Positions 7,362 through 16,300 of a DNA stretch of 64,000 nt are shown here, in pieces; position 1 is the first letter of the stretch; the number at the start of each line of letters is the position of its first letter. Source of the stretch: Acholeplasma laidlawii_A (GTDB lineage: Bacteria > Bacillota_I > Bacilli_A > Acholeplasmatales > Acholeplasmataceae); assembly GCF_030166555.2 (NCBI RefSeq), contig NZ_CP126461.2; one strand, written 5' to 3'. The notes beneath the pieces are model-generated. The model searched no databases and had not been told where the DNA came from. It saw only the letters and a list, made by a program, of their open reading frames with translations. Both the position numbers and the translations under genes were made by a program.

Positions 7362-8303
7362 TTGTTTAATCACTCAAAAGAATTAGCTCTTTTTCTCGAA
7401 CAAATGCGTTTTTCTAGAGGCATTTCACAGGAAGATTTTACAGATGGCATCATTTCAAATAGACAATATCAACGGTATATAAACGGTAGTTCAGCAATGC
7501 CTTATCATTTGTTAGATGCTTTTGCTGAGCGATTAAATACCAAAAAAGAAATATTATTGTTAGAATTTGATAACTATGCAATTAAAGAAGCAGAAATCGT
7601 TTTAGATTTCTATAATGCAATCAATAACAACGAAATAGATAGAGCCAAGTCAATTGGAGATAATATCACTCCCCAGTTCATCTTGGACAATTATAATCTT
7701 AAACTATATGAACATGCTAAATCACTTATGGATTATATGGAAAATAAAATCACAAAATCAGATTATATAATATATAACAAAAAACTCATTGATTATCCAA
7801 AAATTCTTTCTCACGCAGCAATGACAATGATTGAAACTGTAATTTTATCCAGTTTATTGCCATACACTGATGATGAAGAACAAAATAAAATATTTCCAAA
7901 GATTCAATCATTCTTGTCCAATCCAAATTTAATATGGACGGGTAGTCAAATTTTAACTTTTAACATGATTATTTATATGATCGCAAAATACTCAGGTGTG
8001 AAAAAAGATTTCCAAAACGTTATTCAGTTTTGTAAAATGGCTATATCAACGAATCTAAAGGCTAGATACTTCTTGAATCTAGATTATTACTATTACTTCT
8101 TAGCTTTATCATATTACAACTTAGGTAATCAAGATTTGTTCGAATTAAACTTATATAAATGTTACACAACACTTGAAATGATGGATAATCTCACAAAAAC
8201 ATCGAAAATATTAAATCTAGTGAAAAAAGATTTTAATATGGATTTGAGTCAGTTTGCAATCGATTATCAACTTAAAAAGTATAAAACAAAAGGTTTGAAC
8301 TAA
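7362..8303 (+). CDS. HTH-TPR transcriptional regulator (Rgg/PlcR-like)
   Basis: The protein begins with an HTH_3-like DNA-binding domain (LFLEQMRFSRGISQEDFTDG, then SNRQYQRYINGSSAMP, about residues 8-55). Its remainder is all-helical and TPR-like (paired helices such as NAINNNEIDRAKSIGDNI and YYYFLALSYYNLGNQDLFEL). At 313 residues this matches Rgg/MutR/PlcR-type peptide-responsive regulators. A TTG start at 7362 is chosen because AAAGGAG (7347-7353) lies eight bases before it. An in-frame ATG at 7320 would translate through the palindrome and has no ribosome-binding site. The gene is divergent from the small secreted-peptide gene and convergent with the Pr6Pr-type gene. Peptide binding is an inference. 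Confidence 0.82.
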   Translation: MFNHSKELALFLEQMRFSRGISQEDFTDGIISNRQYQRYINGSSAMPYHLLDAFAERLNTKKEILLLEFDNYAIKEAEIVLDFYNAINNNEIDRAKSIGDNITPQFILDNYNLKLYEHAKSLMDYMENKITKSDYIIYNKKLIDYPKILSHAAMTMIETVILSSLLPYTDDEEQNKIFPKIQSFLSNPNLIWTGSQILTFNMIIYMIAKYSGVKKDFQNVIQFCKMAISTNLKARYFLNLDYYYYFLALSYYNLGNQDLFELNLYKCYTTLEMMDNLTKTSKILNLVKKDFNMDLSQFAIDYQLKKYKTKGLN

Positions 8304-8322
8304 GCGTTCAAACCTTTATTTA
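8289..8322. terminator. Bidirectional terminator between regulator and Pr6Pr-type gene
   Basis: An 11-bp stem, AAAGGTTTGAA (8289-8299) with TTCAAACCTTT (8307-8317), spans the regulator stop codon. It is followed on the plus strand by TTTATTTATT and on the minus strand by an interrupted U run. Confidence 0.7.
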
Positions 8323-8936
8323 TTAACTTCTCTAAGAAATTTTTAAGTAGTACAAGTAATACTGTAAATAATACAATGACTGGTAACATGATACCTAAAC
8401 AAAATATTAGTACACTACCAAGTGATTGATTACCATATGTTGGATTCATAAAGTTATATGGATACCAGTTAGTCCATGGACCAACCGCTAATATAATCCC
8501 AAAATATAATGTCGGCAAGATAAGTGAGACCCACACATGACGTAGTTTGATGCCTTCTTGAATGAGTAGGTAGTAAAATACTGCAAATAATGCTGGGTTA
8601 ATCGTATGAACCACATGGTTTTGGAATGACATGCCTGGTTCTGCAAGTAGTGCATGGTATATTATCCCCGTCATTAGTATCGCGACTAAACCAATTACAG
8701 CTAAATATTTATACCATTTTTTTTTGATGTATATTTAGTAAATATAAACCAACTACAACAAATACTATTATATTAGAAATGTTTGTAAACATTCTTAATC
8801 TTTCTAAAACCTTTACCATAGATTCATTTAAAAAGAATAAATCTATCATTGCGTACACATTGAAGATGAAAATAATACCTGCAATTGTCTTTGTTATTTT
8901 TTTATTATCTCTGATGGATTGTATCCAATTACTCAT
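8300..8936 (-). pseudogene. Pr6Pr (FAR-17a/AIG1-like) membrane protein split by a frameshift
   Basis: Two reading frames, 8709-8936 (75 residues, ending LLNIHQKKMV) and 8300-8674 (124 residues, beginning MTGIIYHALLAEPG), form one gene of about 211 residues if the run of nine A at 8717-8725 (T on the plus strand) is read as eight. The joined sequence then passes smoothly through HQKKWYKYLAVIGLVAILMTGIIYH. The composite has six hydrophobic segments and motifs of Pr6Pr proteins (RMFTNISNIIVFVVVG, HTINPALFAVFYYLL, WYPYNFMNP). The ribosome-binding site is AAGGAG ahead of the ATG at 8936. The split could be a true mutation, slippage on the A9 run or a sequencing error. Confidence 0.75.
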
Positions 8937-8981
8937 ATATGTTATTCTCCTTTATGAAGAATATTATACTAGTTTCATTAA

Positions 8982-10526
8982 TTATTTCAATCTAATTGAC
9001 TTTCTTCGTTTAATAATAAGTATTGATGCAACAGCAAATATTGCTATCGCTGTTAGTGAAACGCCTATAATTAGCCAAATGCTTTGTACACTATTACTTG
9101 TTATGTCTGTTTGATTTGGCAGAGTCTCATTTACTCTAATCTGGGTTTGAATTTGAATCCATTCCGTGCCAGTATTTGCACTTAATGTTACAACATATAC
9201 TCCCGGTTTTGTTTCATTACCTTGATAATCATTTTTGGTGATTTCAATTTCTGTATAATTAATTGTCAATAAATTCTCAATTAAACCTAGTAATTGATGT
9301 GCATCATGAATATTGCTTGCATCTAGGTTAATTGCAGGGATTTTGATAAAGAACTCGGGTGGTGTATTATCTAAAACTTCAATTACTACTTCTTTTATTG
9401 CTTCATTTCCAAATTTATCTTTTGCTGCAACTATAACACTAAACAAACCAGTCTGATTTTCCTTAAAATCAGTTGATTTGATATAGACCTCAATTGTACC
9501 CTTATCTATTTCATCAGTTACTGACATATTAGCTATAATCTCTTCTAAATCAAATGGATCTTCAACATCAATTGAATATTGTGCATCACCACTTATTATT
9601 GGTGCGATATTATCAATTACATAGATGTCTTGTCTAACTATTATCGCATTTCCATTGTAATCATCCACCATGATATCTACAAAGTACTGTCCAACAATAT
9701 GTTCTGAACCTATATAATTTTCATCATCTATAGATAGTTCTAGTTCTTCTGAGTAGTTATCTGTTGCTTGAACCTTTTCTAAAAGGGAGTTTATATCTAT
9801 TTTTTCCTTATACCCCACCATGATAACCTCTAAAGGTTCTACCACAGGAGGTTTTCTGTCTTGTACCCACACATTATATGTATACGTTGATTTATTGTTA
9901 GATAGATCGGTTGCTTCTATAGTAACTTTATACAAACCCGGTTTATGCTTATTGGGTGTATAGTCGTCTGTAATAATAACAATACTATCAGTTATGTTTC
10001 CGTTTTGGTTGTCCCATGCCCCAAATAACCCGTTTAATTCTAAAATATCTAGTGGATGCTCAACATCCACTTTTAATGTAAGTGTAGGTTTAACTTTTGA
10101 AAATTCTTTCTCTTTAAGAAAATACATCTGGAAATTTTCTAAGTTTTCTAGTAACACTGTATCTTCCTTACTACTTAATTTTAATATGCCTTCCGTTGCA
10201 TATTTAGTACTGTCCAAGATTATGGAAGATCTTCCTACATATTTATATAATATGTCTCCCGTGTCTGTATCTGCTACTATGAATGTTTCGTATAATGAAT
10301 CCAACTTAAATATATTTGACCCAAATCGACTCATCACATCATCATTTAAGTGAATTTCATCAAACACTGCAATGTATATGCGATCATGTATTTCAAATAG
10401 TTCCATTTTACCCGTACCTTGAACAGGTTTCAAACTCGCAGGTAGTGCGTGCGTATTTGGTATAATTGACAGTGTAAAGCAAAGTATACTTACCCACATA
10501 CCTATATTTAAAAGCTTTCGTTTCAT
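8982..10526 (-). CDS. Surface-exposed protein with Ig-like repeats and C-terminal membrane anchor
   Basis: Translation most likely starts at the ATG at 10526, preceded by AAGGAG, giving 514 residues. A signal peptide (MKRKLLNIGMWVSILCFTLS) leads into a mature part with three or more repeats of an Ig-like fold, each ending in motifs such as DLSNNKSTYTYNVWVQDRKPPV, DYNGNAIIVRQDIYVIDNIAPI and DKFGNEAIKEVVIEVLDNTPPEF, typical of DUF5011/HYR-like domains. A single transmembrane helix (IIGVSLTAIAIFAVASILII) and KRRKSIRLK close the protein, so it is anchored by its C-terminus with the repeats outside. There is no LPXTG sorting signal, as expected for a wall-less cell. The ligand is unknown. Confidence 0.82.
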   Translation of the reverse strand: MKRKLLNIGMWVSILCFTLSIIPNTHALPASLKPVQGTGKMELFEIHDRIYIAVFDEIHLNDDVMSRFGSNIFKLDSLYETFIVADTDTGDILYKYVGRSSIILDSTKYATEGILKLSSKEDTVLLENLENFQMYFLKEKEFSKVKPTLTLKVDVEHPLDILELNGLFGAWDNQNGNITDSIVIITDDYTPNKHKPGLYKVTIEATDLSNNKSTYTYNVWVQDRKPPVVEPLEVIMVGYKEKIDINSLLEKVQATDNYSEELELSIDDENYIGSEHIVGQYFVDIMVDDYNGNAIIVRQDIYVIDNIAPIISGDAQYSIDVEDPFDLEEIIANMSVTDEIDKGTIEVYIKSTDFKENQTGLFSVIVAAKDKFGNEAIKEVVIEVLDNTPPEFFIKIPAINLDASNIHDAHQLLGLIENLLTINYTEIEITKNDYQGNETKPGVYVVTLSANTGTEWIQIQTQIRVNETLPNQTDITSNSVQSIWLIIGVSLTAIAIFAVASILIIKRRKSIRLK

Positions 10527-10596
10527 ATTCAAATCTCCTTTTTTTACTTTATACCTTATAGTAGACATAAATTATGAAAATGACTTTTATTTTTGT

Positions 10597-10625
10597 TTGA
10601 CAAATGACCAAACTTGATATACAAT
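10597..10625 (+). promoter_or_regulatory. Promoter of tRNA-Lys
   Basis: TTGACA (10597-10602) and TACAAT (10620-10625) are separated by 17 bases, and the tRNA begins 20 bases downstream of the -10. Confidence 0.85.
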
Positions 10626-10645
10626 GGTTATGCTTTAAAAAAAAT

Positions 10646-10721
10646 GCATCCATAGCTCAGTTGGTAGAGCAACAGACTCTTAATCTGTGGGTCCACGGTT
10701 CGAGCCCGTGTGGGTGTACCA
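10646..10721 (+). tRNA. tRNA-Lys (CUU anticodon)
   Basis: The 76-base gene folds as a cloverleaf: acceptor GCATCCA with TGGGTGT, D-loop AGCTCAGTTGGTAGAGC, anticodon stem ACAGA/TCTGT with the loop CTCTTAA (anticodon CTT), and T-arm GGTTCGAGCCC. CCA is encoded. It is a single-gene unit with its own promoter and terminator, between the surface protein and the S51-like gene. Confidence 0.96.
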
Positions 10722-10731
10722 CTTATATATA

Positions 10732-10771
10732 AAAAGCCATTTGATTAACATATCAAATGGCCTTTTTCTTT
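10732..10771 (+). terminator. Terminator of tRNA-Lys
   Basis: GCCATTTGAT (10736-10745) pairs with ATCAAATGGC (10752-10761) and is followed by CTTTTTCTTTT. Confidence 0.85.
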
Positions 10772-10786
10772 TATATGGTTAAGTGA

Positions 10787-11467
10787 TTATTTAACTCTCT
10801 TACCCTTTTCATAATATTTAGTAACCATATGACTATAAATGATTTTTCCATCTTTTATAATCATAAATCCAGGTTCATAAATAACATAAATTGGTCTTTC
10901 ATGAAAATGACTTGTACGTCTTAAACTCTTCTTTTGTTGTTTACGACGGTTATAATGTACCTCTACACCAAAATCTTCAATAAGACCAATACCATCGCTT
11001 ATTTGGTATTTTTTATAATCCCTGTCTTTTGAAATATGGAACCAATTAAATTGAACCATTGTACCTGCTGATGGCCCCATAACCACTTTATTAGAGTTTT
11101 TAATGGCATGTACTAAATTATATTCAACGAGACGTTTATAGAATTTTTCTGGTGCACCGCCTGGTAAAAAGATGATGTCTGCATCACTTACTTTTTTTAT
11201 GGCACTATCCGCTGTATCCTTTTTATAAATCACCCAACTAACATTATCCGGATGAATACCATAACTTAAAAACGGTTCTAAAATATGTAGATACCAAATA
11301 CCTTCAGGTTGTTCATAACCTTTGTGATATTGATCTAACATATCATCAGACTCGAATTGTGAGAATGCTATTACACATATCTTACTATCTTTATGAATGT
11401 ATTTTTCTAAATGTTTTTTGACATAAGGTTTGTCATAGATTGTTCTTGAACTTAATATATTTATCAT
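10787..11467 (-). CDS. Peptidase S51-like (dipeptidase E/cyanophycinase family) protein
   Basis: The 226-residue protein has IIFLPGGAPEKFY followed by VVMGPSAGTMVQF, the nucleophile elbow with Ser133, which is typical of the S51 class with a class-I glutamine-amidotransferase-like fold. Family members cleave Asp-X dipeptides or related substrates in the cytosol; the substrate is not evident here. The C-terminal part (HFHERPIYVIYEPGFMII) fits the family. It is transcribed toward the tRNA-Lys terminator. Confidence 0.8.
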   Translation of the reverse strand: MINILSSRTIYDKPYVKKHLEKYIHKDSKICVIAFSQFESDDMLDQYHKGYEQPEGIWYLHILEPFLSYGIHPDNVSWVIYKKDTADSAIKKVSDADIIFLPGGAPEKFYKRLVEYNLVHAIKNSNKVVMGPSAGTMVQFNWFHISKDRDYKKYQISDGIGLIEDFGVEVHYNRRKQQKKSLRRTSHFHERPIYVIYEPGFMIIKDGKIIYSHMVTKYYEKGKRVK

Positions 11468-11528
11468 ACTTCTATTATACCTTATTTTTACACGATTTTA
11501 AACCCTACTATTGGTCATATCAAGGTAT

Positions 11529-11557
11529 TAAAAAAACACCTTTTAAAAAGGTGTTTT
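11529..11557 (-). terminator. Terminator of the 118-residue hypothetical gene
   Basis: On the minus strand AAAACACCTTTT pairs with AAAAGGTGTTTT and runs into seven U. The hairpin contains the stop codon of the gene. Confidence 0.8.
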
Positions 11558-11899
11558 ACAGCAAGCGCCAAGTGTTTGATCTTTCTTCACTTTTTCAATT
11601 AAATGTAAAATAACATCTTCATCCAACATCACATGAACAAGTGCATTCGTAATACCTTCACTTAAAAAGGATTCGAGTTCAGCTAACGTTCTTAACTGTT
11701 TTTCGGTTTGGGATTGAAGTCTGTTATCTAGTAGCTGATCTTCATGATCCATAACAAGCGCCAACATATATTCTTTATACGCTTTAATATGATCACATAA
11801 CTCATCTACACTAAGTTTTTTTAGAGCATCTACAGTTGGTTTTTTACTCTTGTAATATTCAGTTTCAACAAATGCCTTATAACTTTTTTCTTCTGTCAC
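11543..11899 (-). CDS. Hypothetical helical protein
   Basis: A 118-residue, strongly helical, acidic protein (DALKKLSVDELCDHIKAYKEYMLAL, TEKQLRTLAELESFLSEGI) ending in GACCKTPF with a CC pair. There is no signal peptide or membrane segment, and no family is recognised. It stands alone between the S51-like gene and a small beta-rich gene, with a clean terminator of its own. Confidence 0.7.
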   Translation of the reverse strand: MTEEKSYKAFVETEYYKSKKPTVDALKKLSVDELCDHIKAYKEYMLALVMDHEDQLLDNRLQSQTEKQLRTLAELESFLSEGITNALVHVMLDEDVILHLIEKVKKDQTLGACCKTPF

Positions 11900-12003
11900 T
11901 TTTATAACCTCTAATTGATATGAAGTATTGTAGCATTAAACAAAATAAATGTCATGAAAAGTGGATTAGAACTTATAAATTGTGTGAATTTCCATAACAT
12001 TAA

Positions 12004-12031
12004 GAAAAAACACTTACAAAAGTAAGTGTTT
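12004..12031 (-). terminator. Terminator of the 66-residue hypothetical gene
   Basis: AAACACTTAC (12008-12017) and GTAAGTGTTT (12022-12031) form a 10-bp stem with an AAAA loop. The minus strand continues with a U run. Confidence 0.8.
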
Positions 12032-12049
12032 ATAACTATTATTTTATGA

Positions 12050-12250
12050 TTAAGGTTGTTGAGTCACAATTGGTTGTAGTGTCTCATTTTCAATGGATTC
12101 TGGATAAGGATAAGCTTCTTCTCGTAAGCGTTTGAACATGACATAAATTAAACCTCTTGTCAAATCAAGTCTTGTTACGATACCCAAATCTCTTTCACCT
12201 TCAACACGAATTTTTTCACCGATTAAATAAGTTTCATTGCTCCATGCCAT
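12050..12250 (-). CDS. Small hypothetical protein with an SH3/Tudor-like look
   Basis: A 66-residue protein whose middle (LIGEKIRVEGERDLGIVTRLDLTRGLIYVMFKRL) alternates short beta strands, a pattern resembling the small beta-barrel (Tudor-like) domain at the end of PcrA-type helicases. That resemblance is by eye only. It is preceded by an AGGAG-like site, lies 46 bases downstream of the 347-residue gene, and is followed by a terminator, so it may be the last gene of the rdgB operon. Confidence 0.65.
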   Translation of the reverse strand: MAWSNETYLIGEKIRVEGERDLGIVTRLDLTRGLIYVMFKRLREEAYPYPESIENETLQPIVTQQP

Positions 12251-12296
12251 ATGTCATTTCTCCTAACATTTAAACTACTAATTATTATACCATAAT

Positions 12297-13340
12297 TTAT
12301 GATAAAATATCTTTAATTATTTTCCCAATTACAAAACTATGGTTTCTATCCTTTATTCTTTGGAACCATAAAAGTAATTGTTTTATACTTGGATCTTGGA
12401 TTAACTTAATCAATTGATCTAAATCTTGCATAAATAGTGGATGATCCATATCATTAAGATTATTAATTAATCGCTTCGCTTGTTTGTTTGTTTTAATTAT
12501 TTTATACAGTTTATCTATTAATGGTGGCATCGTTAAAACAGGTATACGAATCTTTTTACTATTAATATCCAAGTTCATTTTATAAATCGCTAATATTTGC
12601 TGTTTAGCAGCATAATTAATAACTTCTTGGTATTGTTCATCCTTCCAGATAAAAACTTCTTTAAGCAGCTTTAATCTATATAAAAAACGGTGATTAGATC
12701 CTTCAGGTAAGTTATTTTCACGTAAAAACTTTACTTCAATTAACTCTAAATCTTCTAAGTTGAACACACCGTTAAGTGATTGCTCAAATAAAGATACTAA
12801 TAGTCCTGTGGTTTCAGTTTTATGTGGTGTATTTTGAAGATATCTTTCCAAGTCTATTAATACATTATTTTTTTCTAGTTCATATGCCTTTAAAACACTG
12901 TCAAATGATACTGTTTGGATACTTCGATTGATTTTCTTGCCTGTAACAATATAAGTAATATAAGAAAGTTGATCTTTTGTAATTTCGTCTTCAATAATGA
13001 CAGAAAATCCAAATGAACCATCTTCGTAGTTTCTATTTGTTGGGTGTCCTACAATATCATTACGTAAATATTTTAATTGTCTTAAGTTTCTATTTTGATT
13101 GATATTGACATGGTACTTATATTTAGTCGCTGTAAAAGAGAGTTGATATAGCGCATCAATTGCCACAAATAAACCTTGAAGTAACCCAAAAACGTCGAGT
13201 AATATATCTGCTTTACTGGATGCATCTCTAACTTTAAAATCTTCAATCATTAAGTCAACATACTTTAAAGCAGCTATACTGCTTTCAGCTCTAATCTTTG
13301 CGTCAAACGTTAAGTTATCGATTGCTTTTTCAATTGTCAT
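12297..13340 (-). CDS. Hypothetical helical protein with a HEPN-like R-x5-H motif
   Basis: A 347-residue, mostly helical cytosolic protein of no recognised family. Near residue 93 it contains LRNDIVGHPTNR, in which RN and H are spaced as in the Rx4-6H motif of HEPN domains. This is a weak but specific hint at a HEPN-like fold. It overlaps the 1006-residue GGDEF/EAL-like gene by 11 bases, so the two are probably translated together and may act together. The final part (YKIIKTNKQAKRLINNLNDMD onward) has no motif. Confidence 0.7.
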   Translation of the reverse strand: MTIEKAIDNLTFDAKIRAESSIAALKYVDLMIEDFKVRDASSKADILLDVFGLLQGLFVAIDALYQLSFTATKYKYHVNINQNRNLRQLKYLRNDIVGHPTNRNYEDGSFGFSVIIEDEITKDQLSYITYIVTGKKINRSIQTVSFDSVLKAYELEKNNVLIDLERYLQNTPHKTETTGLLVSLFEQSLNGVFNLEDLELIEVKFLRENNLPEGSNHRFLYRLKLLKEVFIWKDEQYQEVINYAAKQQILAIYKMNLDINSKKIRIPVLTMPPLIDKLYKIIKTNKQAKRLINNLNDMDHPLFMQDLDQLIKLIQDPSIKQLLLWFQRIKDRNHSFVIGKIIKDILS

Positions 13341-16300
13341 TTGAACTATTTCCTTTTATTTTAATAAATAGTCTATCTGCAGTAATTGGTTTATACATAT
13401 CACCTTGGATGTATTTAATCCCTAGACTTTGAAGTATTTCTTTATGTTCTGCTAATTTAACTTCTCTAACGATAACTGCCATTTGATGTCTCAAGAATAA
13501 TTGGTGCATGCTTTGAATGTATTGACTCCATTTATCGTCTGTAGATTTAAAATCTATATGAAGTGCATTAAACGGATAGGAAAGCGCCGTTTCAACAGAT
13601 GTAGTATCTAGTCCAATACCAGCATTTTCAAGTTCTGATATTTGGTTAAGGTGTTGATTAATTTTTAAATTGTCACCTTTGACTTTAAAACGAATAAATT
13701 CAAAAGGTATATTATACTCATGGAATAAGCCAAATATATACGGATTAAAATCTATACTTGTAAATGTTTCTTTAGAAACTGGAATAGTGATCTTAATTAG
13801 TTTTGTTGTTTCTTTTTCAAGTGTATGTAAAAACTCACAGACCATTTTAATATGATGGTGCTCTAATGCTTCTAAACGATTACGTTTTTTAGCAATTGCG
13901 TGTAAGTATTTACTATCTACTGCAATATTTTCTAAGATAAGATCAGATTCATACTGCCAAATTATATTCCTATCTAAATCAATTATTTGCTCAAAAGCAA
14001 GTGACAGTTGATTGGTTTCTATAGCTTGATTTAAGTAATTGATGACCTGTTGTTCAAAGACTTCATTTTCATAGATAGCGTGTTCATAGAAAATATAAGA
14101 CTCGTTATCTGCTTTTCTTTTTAAATAATCTAGGGATAATTCTAAATATCTAAATATCTTACTCGGTAGTTTTTCTTCAGTAACTACAGGATATCTTATA
14201 ACTGCAATCTTAGGTTCGAATTGCTCATAGCTAATAACTACTGATTCTGTGTCATTCAAGTATTTGATGTAGGCTTTTAATAATCTAGTTACACTACGTA
14301 TATCATTCATCGGTATATATACGAATAATTGATTTGTACCATATCGGTAAACAGTACCATCTTCAAAGAACTTTTGACTGCGTTGACCAAATTCTTTAAA
14401 GAACTTTAATGTAATATCACTTCCATAGATTGGTAGGATGGATTCATTAAATGAAATCAGCAAAAATGATCCTTTATCTTGAATATACTTTTCAAAATTA
14501 TTATGTAGTGCATTTAAGTTAAGTAATGATGTTTCAAAATCAACTGTTGCCTCTTCAATAAGTTTTTTACGTTCATCATATATATGAGTGATATCATCAA
14601 AGATAGAAATCACATGAATCTCATCTTTAGTTGCGATTGAAACAAGTCTTTCTTTTATTTGTTTATCTAAATAAACGTAAGTGACTACATCCATTAAACC
14701 TGCTTTTTCAAATAATCTTTGAACAGATTGTTCGTAAGTTTTAACCTCATGAACTCCTAGATTTCTTAAAAACAATTCAAATGGTAAATGACTATCTACA
14801 TTAAGTAGTTTTTGACTTGCGATATTATAGGTTGATTGATGATTTGTCATGATACGTAGATTCATTAAGTTTGAGTCTAGGATATGTCTTAAAAACGTAT
14901 TTTCTGTACGAATATTCCCTATTTTTTCTTCATCCTTTAAACTTCCATAGATAATGGTTGAAATACCTTTAAAAAGGTCAAAAAAGGTTCCTGGATCTTG
15001 TATTTCGTCTTTTAGATACACCATGAAAGCACCTAAATCATAAAGAGCAAAACTATAAATATAGCCAACACTTTCATCATATGGTTTACCAGTTAATATA
15101 TTTTTGGAATCCATAAATGATTTTGGAGTACCAAAACGATCTTGACCATCTTTTAAGACATCATGAATGATGGTGTCATAATAACTTTGAGGTATCAATT
15201 CCTTATCATAGAGTCTTTCTTTTTTATAATGATATAGCATATCATCTTTACTCGTAAAGACGATAAAGTCTGTTGCATCTACCACTTCAGATACACGCAT
15301 AAAAAAGAGTCTTAAATATTCTCGATAGTGTTTGTTATCATGGATTTGATGGGCATACCCAAAGAGCTCAATTAAGGCATCCATGTGATAGATATTTTCC
15401 TTAATTTCTAAAACTTTAGGGGTAATACTTACTTGATGATCCGTGACTTTAATGCCAGAATCTTTCTTTTTATCTATAACAGATTCATTTTTCTTTTGCT
15501 TCTTTAGTTCTTTTTGTAGATTTTTTAACTTTTTAGCATAGTTGTCATAAAGAAATTTATTTTTAATTTCCTCATAAAAATTCATGAATAACTCATAAGC
15601 TTTCAATCTAAACTCAGGTGATTCTAATTCGATTTTCTCACTAAAGTCACCATCTAGGATTGCTAGTCTATGTGAATCCTTCTCATGTACATAAACTTCT
15701 AAAAGCGTCATAAATGCAGACATTTCATGTCTTTTATCTTGACGGTATTGATTTGCGATTAATTTAGCTTCCGTATATTGATTTAATTGTAAGAGCGTTT
15801 TTAAATATAGTGGTATATAAGATTGTTCATAGTCTAATCTTTTAAGTTCAGCCATTAAAGTAATGGCTTTATTCGGTTCATTTTGATTTAAGTAATTAAC
15901 TAAAAGATCTTTCAATAACGATAATTTAATATCATTAGGTAATATATCTTGTAATAATCTTTCAATATCTTCAGTGTAATTTTGGTGCGTAATCTTTTTA
16001 AATTCGACCAAATTTAAATCTGCTAGATATCTTTTATTTACTGGTAGTACTTCTCTACGATATTGAATATAGGCATAGGCAATATCGTACTTTTCTAAGA
16101 TTAAAGCAGATAAATAAATGAGTTCATAAAGTACTTCTAGTTCAGTATTTTGATTTTGTTGGATTAATTTTTCATGATATGCCATACCCTCATTTAATAC
16201 AATTGGATACGCCTTTAGAGCATAATAGGTTTTCATCAAATGGATAAAAACTGTTTGGTTTTCCAAAACAGTTAATGTCTTATGTTCTATAAAATTTAAT

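Noticed and set aside
8779..9114. 111-codon plus-strand frame over the Pr6Pr-type and surface protein genes
   Set aside because: Antisense to two better supported genes, low-complexity hydrophobic product, no ribosome-binding site.
9994..10353. 119-codon plus-strand frame inside the surface protein gene
   Set aside because: Antisense to a gene with signal peptide, repeats and anchor; no independent support.
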